NCBI GenBank assembly: GCA_001630475.1
Contig: KV419406.1
Span: 298,991-362,990, forward strand
Direction of reading: 5' to 3'
Origin: Sistotremastrum niveocremeum HHB9708
Taxonomy: Eukaryota > Basidiomycota > Agaricomycetes > Sistotremastrales > Sistotremastraceae
Length of the DNA stretch: 64,000 nucleotides
Shown: positions 31,200 to 43,208 of the stretch, piece by piece
Layout of the letters: each line of letters starts with the position of its first letter
How positions within the stretch are numbered: the stretch's first letter is position 1
Program-made: the position numbers and the translations under genes
Notes under the pieces: generated by a model
Seen by the model: only the letters and a program-made list of their open reading frames with translations
Told to the model about the DNA's origin: nothing
The model's database searches: none

Positions 31200-34100
31200 A
31201 TGCCCGTGCTTTCTAGCGCGCTTAGACCATGCCAGGCTGCTAATTGTGCTCTCAGACTGAGGGGACAGGCGTGTACCAAGTTTCATTCTCCTCGATTCAA
31301 TTTGTTGTTGCAGTTGGCGCAGTTGACAGAGTGGTTGAATGCCAAGTGCGCCGACTGTGGATGTGAGGGTCGTGACCATGTAGATCCATGGTTGTTAGTG
31401 GTACGTATGCAGGCAAATCACAGGATATACATACTAAAGATGTCATAGGGAGCTCAAGATGATCCCCTGCCTCATGTTCAAGTTGCGGCACAAGCTTCTA
31501 CCAGCGCCCAGGCGGTGGTCCCCATGTGGGTTCAGCCAAGCATTCCGAACACAATTGACCCTGCCTTGCCACCCCCTGCCTATGTCCAACAAGCGCCTGC
31601 CGCTCCTCCCTTAGCCGTGCAGACGCCTGCGGCGCCCGGTCTCTTCACAGCCGCTGCTGATAGGCGCCAGGCGGCTGTAGCACAAGTGGTAGGCACTAGA
31701 GAGGTAGCAAATCAATTCGCTCATTTGGGAGAGGTAAGTTATGCCTTACTTCGAGACTTGCACGCTAATATATGTATCAGTTCATGATGAAGACCGAACC
31801 TCCGAAAAGAGCCTCTGGCTCGAAGGAGAAAGGCCCAAGAAAGAAGGCTAAGGTCGAGACGGATGAACAAACTACAGTTTGCTTAGTCCTCCTGCCAGAT
31901 ACGGATCACGTCAACAACGCCCAAACTGGAGTAATGATCCAGGCACACTCACGTCAGTCAAAGCTTTTGGCAATTTACAAGGAGCGGGTGCAAAGTACTG
32001 AGGATGAGCCCCCCGCTTTCGGTCGTTCACGATTGGGCTACACAGTGCCTAGTTTAAGTCGGTTAGTTTTACTTAGTCCTTGGAGGAAGAGATTACTAAC
32101 TGTTTGCAGGCTGGCGAAGGTGGCTGAACTCGGGCTTTGTGTCCAAATCATTGTTCGCGACTCGGATACTCCGGATGACATCCATCGCAAAACTCGTAGG
32201 GCATTTCAACACGTCGAGGAGTTTCCAGACAGCACGGAGGTTGGCTATCGGTTTCTTCAAGCCGAAGATACCTCCCAAGGCCGGCCGAAAGTGCTACTGT
32301 ATTACCAACCAGCGGACCCCAGAGTGGCATTGGTGGAGCCAATTAGTGGAAAGGCTTTAGGCTTGTAAGCGCTCCTGTTCAAGCGTGATAGAGTCCAGGT
32401 TACTCACCCGAACGAAGACTCGGTCGGACCATCCACGATGTGCCGAAGCGGATGAGGAATATCCCGATGGTGTTCCTTGTCATGAAGCCCGGATTCCCAA
32501 ACGTGCCCTGGCATTACCGTGAGGATCTTAGTTTCATATCCAAAGAAGACGTACGGGTATACACTGCTCAGAAGAAAGGGAAAGGGAGGAAGGCTGTGCG
32601 TAGGGAGGTCGAACCGGACTATGAGGACGACATAATAGGAGCCGTGGATTTCAAGGATGGGGACTCGGATGCAGGCAGTGATAGCAATACCCTGGCTGAT
32701 CCTGACGCGGACTACGTTCACATCGGCATTGGTAGCCCAGTACGCTCAGCTGGTCCTCCATCGACACGTGCTTCGACTCGAGCTAGTGGCTCAACCGCGT
32801 TCTCAGGGGTGACAAAGTCGAATGCCTCCGCTAAGCGCCTGACCGATGCAGAGGTTAGTAAGCAGTCTTGATAGTCATGACACGTACTAACCTAGCTGTG
32901 TTAGATCCTCGAACAATGGGGTGTTGAGCCCACTGCGCCGCCCGTGAGAGTGAGTGCGTGTGTGTGGGAAAGAGGAAAGCACTGACGTCTGTGATCAACA
33001 GGCACCGGCGGAAGTAGATCAAGTGGATGTCGACGAAGAAGACGAGGATGTTGATTGGGTGTTACAATTCGATGCGCAGTATCGTGCGAACAAGAAGAAG
33101 TATCTGACTGTCGGTGGCCAGACCTTTGCTCTTGTTAGCAATGTTGTCGAGTGCGAACAGTCTTCACAATGGGTCAGTCTCCTTGTTACTATTCCGTGAA
33201 TGTAACTCACAGAGGGTAACAGTTCCAGCAAACTGACATATATAAGAAACTGGAGCGTCTGTACTACGCCTGTTGCACTCATGCTCGGGATCTCGCGTAC
33301 AACGAACACCGGTTCAGTCTCCTCGGCAAAGCCCTCGAGGGTTTTGGACGTTATTCAGAGGCGTTTCCTGTGAAGGCCTCTTTACCTTTGCCCAATACAG
33401 CAGAGTTCTTGGCGCTTATGGAACTAGCCATTTACTGGGGGCAGTTTGCGAACCCGGGGCTTGTGCAGCATGTGGAGTTGATGCAGAGAGCGATAGAGGT
33501 TCTCGGGAGGGATTGGCAGAAAGGTCATGTGGGAATGTACGAGCGCGCCATTCGGTTGCGTGATGAGTTGGGGAGTCAACTCATCGCGCTGCGCACAGTG
33601 GTCACAGTGTTCAAGGGTAGCAGCATCCTATCGCCAGATGATCACCCAGCTCGGGTCTATCTGGATCGCAAGCCATTCTCGACTTTGAGAATTTACTTGC
33701 TGTGCAGCTCTGTCCGGCTCTCAGTGAGTGATTCTGGTCTTCCTGGACTTCGTTTACTGACTCTAGCACAGCCATCAAACGGGATACGTTATGCTGTCAC
33801 TTTGTTGCGTCTCCCCAAAGACGCCGAGGCGGAAGGATCCTCCGTCGACGAGTTTGACAAAGCCTTCGAGGCTGACTTCGGTGAGCCCGATGACGACTTC
33901 ACGGTTTCCTTCGCACGCTTGCGTGCGGGGATTTCCGTGCCGGGAGAGTACAAGTCTCCTGGACTGTGGGATATTGTGCGCGACATATTTGACGTCTTCC
34001 TGGATGAAGTCCCTCTCGATCATCCGTTACACGATAAATATGGGGCTATTTTTGAAATGTGGGCGGATGTGTTCTTGAAGACGATCGACAAGCATCGGCG

Positions 34101-34748
34101 CGTGCAGGGTTTACGACCCGTGAACGAGCTTGAGGACTATGTTCAGCCAAGGCCCGTGCGGGATGAAGGGGAAGCTGAGATGCAGTTTGCGTAAGTTGAT
34201 CTCTTCATAAGGAATGTGTCTACGGACTTACAAGTCGGTAGACATGAGCCACCTGTAAAGGCCGAGAATGATCTGGGATCCGTGTTGGGCGACGGCCAGG
34301 TAGAGGCGGCGCAGTTGGGCGAAGATCACGGTGTCTCCGCCGAAGAAGCTGTAGGCGACAGCGCTGAGGAGGGAGGCGAGATCGATGAGGGCAGCGCGGT
34401 GGAAAGAGTCGCTTGGGGTTTGGAGATTCCGTTGTATTTGGGCATTGAAGATCGAAGAAAATTGCGAGAGGCTGCGGTAATAAGTGACGTCATTGATATG
34501 GCTAAGTATGTGGTCGAGAATTGGACTGATCAGTTTGGTCCTTTCCCCCGTTCGTCCAGCACGGCCAAGTGGGGGAAGGTACGACTGAATATACTGCTCA
34601 AGGTGCGCAGTCGGGCATTGTGAAGTGCGGAACTAATCAATCCGCGTTTTAGCATTTCAAAGGACGCCTGGAAGAATACGAACCAGGCTCTCCTGCTGCA
34701 GCGCTTGCCCGCTTGATTGCGGATGTAATCACACACTGTCGAAAGTGA
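31200..34748 (+). CDS. Cargo gene X of the 10.7-kb element, unknown function
   Basis: About a dozen exons read in one direction. Landmarks in order are LAQLTEWLNAKCADCGCEG (a small Cys cluster), a Pro/Ala-rich linker, a basic PPKRASGSKEKGPRKKAK stretch, a conserved-looking domain with VQIIVRDSDTPDDIHRKTRRAF and NIPMVFLVMKPGFPNVPW, and an acidic DVDEEDEDVDW stretch. A helical region follows with YKKLERLYYACCTHARDLAYNEHRF, then DIVRDIFDVFLDEVPLDHPLHDKYG, and a final exon ending IADVITHCRK with TGA at 34746-34748. The start is uncertain: ATG 31200 is in frame with the first clear exon, and ATG 31021 is an alternative. The acidic and basic stretches suggest a nuclear, possibly DNA-associated protein. 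No enzyme family is recognised. Confidence 0.65.
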
Positions 34749-35234
34749 CGTCCAACGAGGACAGGGCTTGAACGAAGAACGAGGGACTGGGATACGGACT
34801 GTGTTCACGGATATTACGATCGGGATATATCGGACTGACGAAAATATATAGCTTACAGGAAAAAAATTACGGAAAAGACCGTAGCAAATGTGTGTAGGCT
34901 GATACATGGAATGACAACCGCGTTTGCTGCGTTGAGATACGGGGAGTGTCGTTAACCTGCGATGATTCCGGCTTCACGTTCATGCCGTTTGTTGGTAGTT
35001 GAGCCCGACCGGCACATTCACACATTTGAAGCACACAAGAGCGGCGTCATACATTTGAGGCACACGAGGGACCAATCACACGGAATGCACTTCAGAGGCG
35101 TGGGCCGATATATTAAGTGTTGAGGAGCTCGAGGCCAATGCAGACGTCAGCGGCGCCAGAATCTGCCCAACACATGTTAGACGATGACGGCTTTCATGGA
35201 TATGCAACTCACTTGTTCAAACAGCATCGTTCCA

Positions 35235-35875
35235 TCAAACTGCTCGCTGAGGGCTCCACATGCGCAGATGGATCACGGTGTACGGAGGAAGCGGTCTTGT
35301 CCAGGTCCGGATAGAGAGGCCCGCCATATAACAGATCCATTTCGAACCGACTCCTGGAGGGTCAAAGAGACCGTGCAGAATATCGGTCATCCCTGCCACA
35401 CTCTCGCTGACAGTGCCATTTGAGGCAGTGCCATCGAGACTGTAGCAGAGGTCCTGGGCGCTCAACCAATACGCTGAAGAAAATGTTGTTATCCGTTCTC
35501 AAGTAAGCCGACGAATGGACAGCTCACCGAAGAACACTAGGGTGCATCCCAGGCAGGTTTTCCGAAATACAGGAGGGTTCGACTGCGAGAGTGAATGATC
35601 AGCGTGTGTCGACACGTTTGTGGGAGCGATGAGGACTTACGACGATCAAATCAATATTAAAAAACTAGGTTGAGACGAGTTCTATTGTGCCGTTGTTGGA
35701 CTCGTTCAACCTCTGAAGAATTCACCGCTTACCAGAAGAGAGAAAGGACTCGTGGGTTGAGGGAGGGCGGGCAGTGTGTTGGGGAGAACGACGTGGTGTT
35801 GTGTGTTGGCGGAGTATCAATTTGCGTCCGTCTTTGGTGATGTGACTGGAGGGTGTCACGAGCTATCTTCGGCAT
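35235..35875 (-). CDS. Possible small cargo gene Z (weak)
   Basis: Between genes X and Y the minus strand has exon-like pieces with splice signals. A start MPKIARDTLQSHHQ at 35875 is followed downstream by SNPPVFRKTCLGCTLVFF, then YWLSAQDLCYSLDGTASNG. I could not join the first exon to the rest in frame, so the model is incomplete. No family is recognised. The hydrophobic CLGCTLVFFAYWL run could be a membrane segment. Confidence 0.3.
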
Positions 35876-36410
35876 GATAAGGAGAGTGTCAGGAAGGTAC
35901 TAGGGGGAAATATAGCATGACGCAGAGTCGTACGATTATCTGCGACCTAGAATTAACTAGATAGAAAGGTCAAATAACATACCCCTCCGGATGTCTTCCC
36001 GTGGACCTTTCGGAAGATGCATAAGACCTGCTGAGAGCACGTCTCAGGACACAGATGAAACGGTTTGGCTGCTCTAACTGCGCCCAACAAATACCGCGCG
36101 AGATGAACCATTCCGGTGAAACCAATGGCTCAAAAGAAAATGAACGCACCGCGAGACACAGCACTCACGATCACGTGCCAATTTGATCCCGTGATCGGCA
36201 CCCTCAAATAGCCGCGCCCTGAGCCAGCGTTTCGGAGTTGCAATTTAAACTTACCTCTCGATCGTCTGATCCCGCCAACGCCCTCTGAAGACTGCCCCCT
36301 CACCGCCGTCCTATCTGTCGTCCTCAATTGGACCGCAGATTGGATTACTGGGATCTCGTGCTCCTCTGCGCCAGATCGAGAAGACATTCGACCAATTCAC
36401 CCGACCGATT

Positions 36411-38538
36411 ATGGAGCAAGATCGACAGGCTGCCTTTCTGGAAGACGGCGAGATTACTGATGCGCCCCAAGGTAGACAACTGACAGTTCATTGGGTTACC
36501 CGCTGACGAGACTAAATATCACAGAAAGCGAGATCAACGAGCCACTCGTGTGGGCTGAATGGCGTGATGGACTCCAAGTATCCAGTACGAACGCCCTATA
36601 CATTCCCAGCCCACCGCCAAATCACCAGCTCATTCAGATGCGCTCGGACGGTCGATACGGAGAGGCTGACCATGGCCTCTCACCTCAGTTCTTCTGTGCC
36701 GCGTTCCCCCATCTCTCATATCTGCCGAAATCAACGCACCCTCAGTATCCTTCTCTCAGGGCGATAGCAGGCCTTCTGGCCCCAGAGAATGTCGTCTCAG
36801 TCGTACCGAGCTCGTCCCATACGAGACTGCGTCTTTTAAGCCAGACACTGCGAAGCGACGCTACGTTGGCTATCACACAGCTGACTTCGCAGTTAGAAGG
36901 CCTTCTCACAGCCAACCGACGCTTGATACTCGCCCAGATATTGAGACTCGCATTCGCACTTATCAACGTCACCCGCAATCTCAAATTACAGCTCGAAACT
37001 CCCATGACATGGCCTTCGCTGCTACGTCTCTGGGGCACAATGCAACGGCACTGCCAGGAGATCGCAGGGCTCGTCGAGTATCTGCAGCGTGTCATCACGC
37101 CTGCACTCTCTTCCGTCACCATACCCGACCTCCAAAACGAACTTCTTGGCGCATTCACACGAGACCCCGCCGTCGCCTTACAACTCCATCGTCACGCTGT
37201 ACCCGTATGGTTCATTTCCGCGGCTCGCCAACAAAACAATTCTTCCTCTCATACCGCCATACGGGACTCTCTATCCGTCGAGCCTCTCATCCCGCTCGCA
37301 TTGTCCGATGATAGCTCCCCCCTCACTCCTTGGCAAGAACTCGGTACATTCGCCAACGACGATCCAAAGGCCATCATCGCCCGCGTTGAGTACGACCGAC
37401 TTTTCACCCCCAATCCCGAAAGCTATGAGATCCAAGATCTCCAGACCAGCTCTCGAGACCGAATAGCCACCGTGATGCCGCAGCAGAGCTCATTGCCCAA
37501 GGCACCAAAGTCTAAGACACGCGGGCACCCGTGTAAGCGACTCCGCAAGAATCTCATACTCACGCATCTCATCTTTCATTCACAGACAAAGATGGCGGTG
37601 AGACGCCTTCAGTGGGCAATCCAACCCTCGGGATTGCGTTTCGCAAACCTGACGAAGTGCCCGATTGGTCGGTCGCTTTGGACCGTTGTCGTCACCTCCC
37701 AGAAGCCAGAGTCAGCGCTCGTCATACCTATCCTCCCACTCTCCTCTTCTCTCGACTAAATGAGACTACTCGGCTCCGATTTCTCGTCAATTGGCTGGCC
37801 GTGCGGAAGCGCTGGTTTGCACATGTTCAACACCATAACTTCTCGGAAGCGACCGCTCTCACCCGCCAAGACTGGCGCCATGTCCTCAGTCACCGTCCTG
37901 AACGCGGGAAGTTTGTCAGAACAGGCCATCCCGCTCTTGAATTTTTTGACCAACTCTTGCCCAAAGGAGCGCCTCCAATTAACGAGCTGGGGGACCTGGT
38001 ACTCCACAAGTGGTTCGGCCGCGTGTTAGACCCCCTGAATCCCAAAGAAAGCCTTGTTACGCAGCGACTCATTTTGTGGGAATTGGATGAGTGGACTTTT
38101 CGCCACGAAATCCTAGAGCTCGACGAGCGTCTCAGCGTGACCGTTGGTCGCACCGAGGAAACTATAGCTCAGCGACGCGCCGTGATCATGAGGATGTGGG
38201 CTGGTTATCCCCTCGACACCGACAACCACTTCCTCTACGAACCGGACCTTGACCGTGGCATCAACTCCTTTATCTGGGATTATTCAGTGCCAGCTCTCAA
38301 CTCGGCTCGCCTGATTATGCGGTCCTGGCCGAATGCTCCGGAGTCCTTCACCGGAGCACTTGTCCTTCCAGTGGACATGAACTCGATCCCAGTTGTCCGG
38401 CGATTGCAGCAGGCGATCCCTCTTTTTTTCTGTGAATCGTATTATCGTGTGTTTCAACGTCTGCCGATTGTTCCAAGTCAAATTCCTATCCCGTTCACTG
38501 GGTTGCCGCCTGATATCGCCTGTATCACCGCTTCTTGA
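36411..38538 (+). CDS. Cargo gene Y of the 10.7-kb element, unknown function
   Basis: Three exons join in frame. MEQDRQAAFLEDGEITDAPQ from ATG 36411 joins the long second exon at ESEINEPLVWAEW. A second intron at about 37532-37587 is followed by KDGGETPSVGNPTLG and DEVPDWSVALDRCRHLPEARV, ending GLPPDIACITAS with TGA at 38536-38538. The product is about 680 residues and soluble. Its first half is helical (SQLEGLLTANRRLILAQILRLAFALI) and its second half rich in Trp and Arg (LRFLVNWLAVRKRWFAHVQ, RLILWELDEWTFRHEILEL). No catalytic or nucleic-acid motif is recognised. The gene converges with the integrase gene, leaving about 135 bp between the two stops. Confidence 0.75.
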
Positions 38539-38674
38539 TACTGTATTCCAATACATATTCATTTACGACGAACACCGATTCAGCGATCATGTTGGCCTCA
38601 ACGATAAATCAATCCGCCTTCAAAACAGTGCATTCCAGACATCAGCGCAAACACAATGGCATGATACATCAAAT

Positions 38675-40308
38675 CTACAATTCCGCCACGCCAGCCTCAA
38701 GCAAAGTCACCACTTCAGTATATACTTGCATCCCTACCTGATTGTCTTGGCGCATCACGTCAAAATTCCCAAGCACTTGCTTACCCCACTCTACCGCTTG
38801 TCCTAACAAAGTTAGCTGAACCTCATCTTCTTCCCCGTTGGCATCATCGTCCCTCCGATGCTCTCGCTCTAAACCCTCCAATACATCTGGCGGTAAGTCG
38901 TGTTCATCGTCCACGCCGTAATAGCGCTGTCGTGCCTCCTCCACAGGATCTCCGGGATCGTTCCAATAGCCACCAAGAATTGCCTGCTGTCGAGAGAGAG
39001 ACCAAATGGCCTTGGGTGATCGATGCCTCTCGCTGCTGAGTGCGTGGTGGTTCCAGGTACGAGTGGCTTCATCGAGCGACGCTTGGACGCGAGGCTGATA
39101 CACCAATATCATAGCCACTCGATGGATCCGATTCTCCAGGACGAAAAGACCGTTCTGCCGGAGAAGGCGAAATACGGCGGCGAAGGGAGCTAACGTTGTT
39201 TTACCGATGTCACGCCAGAGACGTTCGATCCGGACGTTGTGAACCGAGCTGTGCATAGCATGTAAGCGAATGTCTCAGCTGTTGAACACTGCACACTCAC
39301 CGTCCTCTCAAGAATGCATAATGACCTCCATTCTCGCCACCCCAATGCTCAATCATTTTGTGAGCAACAACGTTGTTCTCGGTCCCGAAATCAGCTCTAA
39401 TGCGACTTGGCCAGCCAAATTCGGCAAGTTTCGGTTGGAAGCACTGCCAAACTGTGAGTGCCTTCTTATTCCAGCGACATTCGAGATAAATGATGTGTCG
39501 AGAATAGCCGTCCACGCATCCATGAATATATAGACCGGCACGGACCAACTTCTCGTTCGCGTCCATGTGCCAGAGGGCATTTGTGCAACGAACGTTGTAT
39601 TCTCTTCGTGCGACGATTTTGTCATGGCTATTTGATGTGAGCATGAATTCCATTTGATTAATAAGGCTCTATCACTCACAAATGACGTAGAGGCCGAGTA
39701 TCGACGCGATGAACGCTGGCACGCATCCGTGCCCTTGGCACTCGATGTCCAAGAGAGATAAGATGGCCCATCAGGAGTTGTTGGCCGTCTTGAGGATGGT
39801 TCTCAAAGTAAGTCCGGCAGATGTTGTCCAGATCCTCGTCTGATATCTGCGAAAAGGGGCGAGGAGTATCAATGCCGGCTTTTTCGAATTGACGCCTAAT
39901 GGTAACTCGATTGACGCCAAAGACATTAGCAATGTCTTTCCAGCTGCTGCCGTTCTGATAGAGCTCAAGGATCGCCTCAAGCGGCAGTTCAATGGAGGGT
40001 CGGCCTCTTCGGCCGGTGTGACGGACAGGAAGGTGAGGGCCCTCGTCTACTGGCTCTAACAAGCTTAACTGATTAATCAGATCTAATACTAGATCCAACA
40101 TCTCGTCTATAGTCTCCGGGGCCACATGAGGATCTTCAAGATGCACGAGAATGGGAACAATGGCACGTAGGCGCCGGTCGACGTGCTCTCGATCCAATGG
40201 ATTTCCTCGAGGATATTCGCCAATCAGATGTCGAGCTCGATCGCAGGTAAGTTGAGCACTTCTATATAGCTGTACGAGTCGATCGTTGACGTCCATTCGC
40301 AGAGACAA
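38675..40308 (-). CDS. DDE integrase-type recombinase of the 10.7-kb element
   Basis: Three exons give about 500 residues. The N-terminal part has a helix-turn-helix (ILELYQNGSSWKDIANVFGVNRVTIRRQ) for DNA binding. The catalytic core has ALWHMDANEKLVRAGLYIHG with the first Asp, IRADFGTENN with the second Asp, and SVHNVRIERLWRDI with the probable Glu, after a YAFLRGR segment. This arrangement matches the eukaryotic integrase core-domain proteins of the retroviral-integrase fold found in fungal and animal mobile elements. The C-terminal tail is acidic. Both introns join in frame, so the gene looks intact. It most likely moves the surrounding 10.7-kb unit by acting on the terminal repeats and T-rich arrays. 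Confidence 0.85.
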
Positions 40309-40573
40309 TGATTTGGACGGTGACGAGGGCTGTTCGGCGTGATAACACCGAGAAAAATTTTAAGGGGTAAATATTTATCCTATTACAATTCTTAGTCTAA
40401 CTAATCCCAAGGCAGCAGGTCTTGAATACCCTGGAAAATGATGAGGATGAGCCTGGCAAGTGATGCGTGGGTGAAGCCGAATGAATAATGCGTGCTGTTG
40501 GAGTTTTCTGGCCGAGCTGCCAAATTTGGCAAGTCAAGACATGGGTAAATATGAGTTTCTATTTCGGGCCGAA

Positions 40574-40607
40574 GAGCTGACCGGCCGGCCAAGGACGATT
40601 AGTCAGC
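40574..40607 (-). repeat. Right inner inverted repeat
   Basis: Reverse-complement partner of 30763-30796, with GCCGGCCGGT and GCTGACTAA preserved. Confidence 0.75.
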
Positions 40608-40616
40608 TTGATCGAG

Positions 40617-40917
40617 ACTGAGGATGAAAAGTAAAGAAAAGAAAGAACAAGAAAAGAAAAGATCCTGTGAAAAACATCTTGAGAGAAAACAGCCTGTGAA
40701 AAAAGATCTTGTGAGAAAAGATCATGTCAGACAACAAAAAGCGATTTCAAGCACGCTTAAAAAGATCTTCTCAGAAAGAACTGCTGCGAGCAAAGATGTT
40801 ATGTGTGAAATGGAAGTGTGAAAGAATCTTCAAGAAAAAACATGTTGACGAAAAACAACTTTGCACGGAAAGAAACATCCTCTCTCAAAAAGAAGTAAAA
40901 CTGAGGCAAAGAACATA
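40617..40917 (-). repeat. Right A-rich (reverse T-rich) subterminal array
   Basis: On the minus strand this reads as repeated AGATCTTTT, ACATGTTTT and AGATGTTTT variants with CACAGG, mirroring the array at 30290-30762. Open frames across it are by-products of the low complexity. Confidence 0.65.
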
Positions 40918-40923
40918 GGGTGA

Positions 40924-40955
40924 TTTGAATTAAGTAGCACTGGGCTGGGCATACT
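40924..40955 (-). repeat. Right outer terminal inverted repeat
   Basis: On the minus strand it starts AGTATGCCCAGCC and ends ATTCAAA; partner of 30263-30294. Confidence 0.7.
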
Positions 40956-41405
40956 TCAGAGATTGGCGTGACGTCGACCAGTGTATTCAGGGTGGCCCCT
41001 CCAATTCTTTTCGGAGGCCAAACTCGTATGAAACCTCCACGCATCGTTGTCAGTTTAATACTGGCTCGATCACAGTCCCCCCATTGGTCGTGAATCTACA
41101 TTGTGGACACAATTACAGGTTGCAGTGTAAGTGCACTTTGTTTCCAGGCAAAAATGAAGCAGTCTTGCTGAGCTTGAACGTAGTCGACGCCGAAGCCTGC
41201 AATCATGGCCGAAGGTTAGCCCCTTTGACTGCAACGTATAGATCTGGATTGCTTTCTTGTCGTTCAGCGAGACGAGAGACCGAAATAGCAAATAGTTCCA
41301 ATCAGGCGACCCTTTCCGGCGACCCTCTCCGGTTGAAATGAACACTGGCCTATCTCATCCCAGTCTCCCATCACCTCTCTCGACCATCGATTTGTACAAG
41401 TCCAG

Positions 41406-42839
41406 ATGACTCTGCATTCTCCCAATGCCCATCTCTCGACGGGATCAGATGAATGGGAACAAGTCGCAAACATTATGCCGCCGGAAAACCCGGAGACGCT
41501 CCTGACGATCCAACAGAGACGAGAGCGTCTGTCGAGGTTGAATACTTTGAGAAACGAAGTCTCTGATGTCCCTCGTCCGTCTTATTGTCTCTTCGTCGCC
41601 CGCGTCAACTAATTATTTTCCAGAGATCGGCATTACTGTCGTCGGAAAGACGATTAATGTGAATGGAGGAGATATCCCGATCAGAACATACGTGCCCATT
41701 CCAAACGAGTCTCTCGGAGAATCTGTGGATCAATCTTTTCCTTTGCTTGTGTGGTATCACGGTGTGTGTGTTTCTGTCGCCAGTATTCGTCTCTGAACAA
41801 GCTCTATATAAGGCGGCGGCTGGGCTTTGGGTGACCTGGAAAGCGAGGAACTCGTTTGTCGAGCGATCTCGCTTCGGAAACGATTGTCAGTCATCAACGT
41901 CGCCTATCGATTATCCCCTGAATTTCAATTCCCTGTCGGATTGTTGGATTGCTATGAAACTACCAAATGGGTATGTACCTGAATGACCGAGGAGCCCGAG
42001 ATGAGGTTACCTGACGTGAATTTTCAGGCCGCCTCCAATATACTGGAACTGAAGGCGGACCCACACAAAGGCTTCCTGGTTGGCGGAATATCTGCTGGTG
42101 AGGCATTTTCCTCTGCTTAGAGAAACTGGCTAAACTCCATGTATGCGTATCTAGGTGGAAACTTTGCGGCTGTCATCTCCCTCCTCGCGCGTGATGACCC
42201 GTTCTTCAAGACACATCCTCTCACTGGGCAGATACTCCAAGTGCCTGCCGTCTGTATGAGCTCTGTATATCCGGATCGGCAAGTAGTTTTGGGCGGACAT
42301 CATCGACCTGAGAAGCTGACTTCGGTTGCAATTCACCAGTTGGAAAGATCAACTAGTCTCTACTGAAGAACTCGCTGAGGCGCCTGTCTTGACGAAATGG
42401 AGTATCAAGCAATTCATAGGTACGTTATGCGGTGCCCTGATACGGCCACTGCTGAAGATGATTCCTTCTAGAGCAGTATGGTTCGCCAGACCCTCATGAC
42501 CCACGCGTTTCTCCTCTCCGTGCGGAATCGCATAAGGGTCTTCCACCGGCATATCTTCAGATCTGTGGCATGGATCCTCTCAGAGATGAAGGTATTGTCT
42601 ATGAGAAAGTCTTGGCTGAAAACGGTGTGCCGACGAAGATTGACATGTGTGTTCTTTTCTCGATTTCTCTGTCCCGTGCAAGTTGACCAAGTAAATCTAG
42701 ATACCCGGGGTTGCCACATGGATTCGCAGGAATCATTCCGCATCTCAAAGCAAGTCAGAAGTGGAAAGATGAGCTCGCGGCTGGGATAGACTGGCTTCTT
42801 GGCCAGAGCGGAGAGGAGAAGAAAGATATCAGTACATAA
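41406..42839 (+). CDS. Alpha/beta hydrolase (hormone-sensitive-lipase-like, fold-3 type)
   Basis: About seven exons can be read: an N-terminal lead (PPENPETLLTIQQRRERLSR), TVVGKTINVNGGDIPIRTYVP, LLVWYHGGGWALGDLE (the HGGGW oxyanion motif), INVAYRLSPEFQFP, and FLVGGISAGGNFAA (catalytic Ser in GxSxG). Then come PPAYLQICGMDPLRDEG (catalytic Asp) and IYPGLPHGFAG (catalytic His), ending GEEKKDIST with TAA at 42837-42839. All three catalytic residues are in the right order, so an active carboxyl-ester hydrolase is likely. No signal peptide is seen, suggesting an intracellular enzyme. The first intron is the least certain. The gene starts about 450 bp right of the 10.7-kb element. Confidence 0.85.
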
Positions 42840-43208
42840 TGTAAAGAAATATCGGATGGATGTGTATGAAATATGTTTGAGACGCGCGAGGGGGTTTACA
42901 TGTAGTGTTGTCAGTGGAGACCTAAACATGGTGATAGGGCGATCCAGTGGCGACTTCGTATTGGACTCAGGGTGTCGGACTTCAGTGCCAGCCATCTCTC
43001 CTGCCACCATCCTCCATCACTTTCTGATTTCAGACCCATCTGACGACCGACTTCATCCTTCTGACTTTGCAGTAAAACCCGGAATCTGTGACCGAGTTCG
43101 CCCTCTCATCTCGGCGGTACAAGTGAATCCCGGCAGTCGCTCGAATCTCGAAGACGCCATTCGTTCTCATTCTATTCCTTCTGCCACCTCCAACCATAAG
43201 AAGATAAT

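Larger units (their letters stand above)
30263..40955. mobile_element. 10.7-kb DDE-integrase mobile element with two long cargo genes
   Basis: The outer ends are imperfect 32-bp inverted repeats (30263-30294 and 40924-40955, about 25 of 32 positions equal) starting AGTATG-CCAGCC and ending ATTCAAA. Inside each end lies a T-rich array with the same orientation relative to its end (30290-30762 and 40617-40917). Next comes a 34-bp inner inverted repeat with GCTGACTAA and GCCGGCCGGT (30763-30796 and 40574-40607). The interior holds an integrase gene on the minus strand and two long multi-exon genes on the plus strand, converging at 38.5-38.7 kb. I find no clear target duplication next to the outer repeats. 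No polymerase, packaging ATPase, capsid, reverse transcriptase or telomere-like end was recognised. It looks whole. The family is not one I can name. Confidence 0.75.

Noticed and set aside
30263-40955. A virus-derived or Polinton-type interpretation of the 10.7-kb element
   Set aside because: No polymerase, ATPase, protease or capsid-like gene was recognised, the terminal repeats are short, and no 6-bp duplication is seen.
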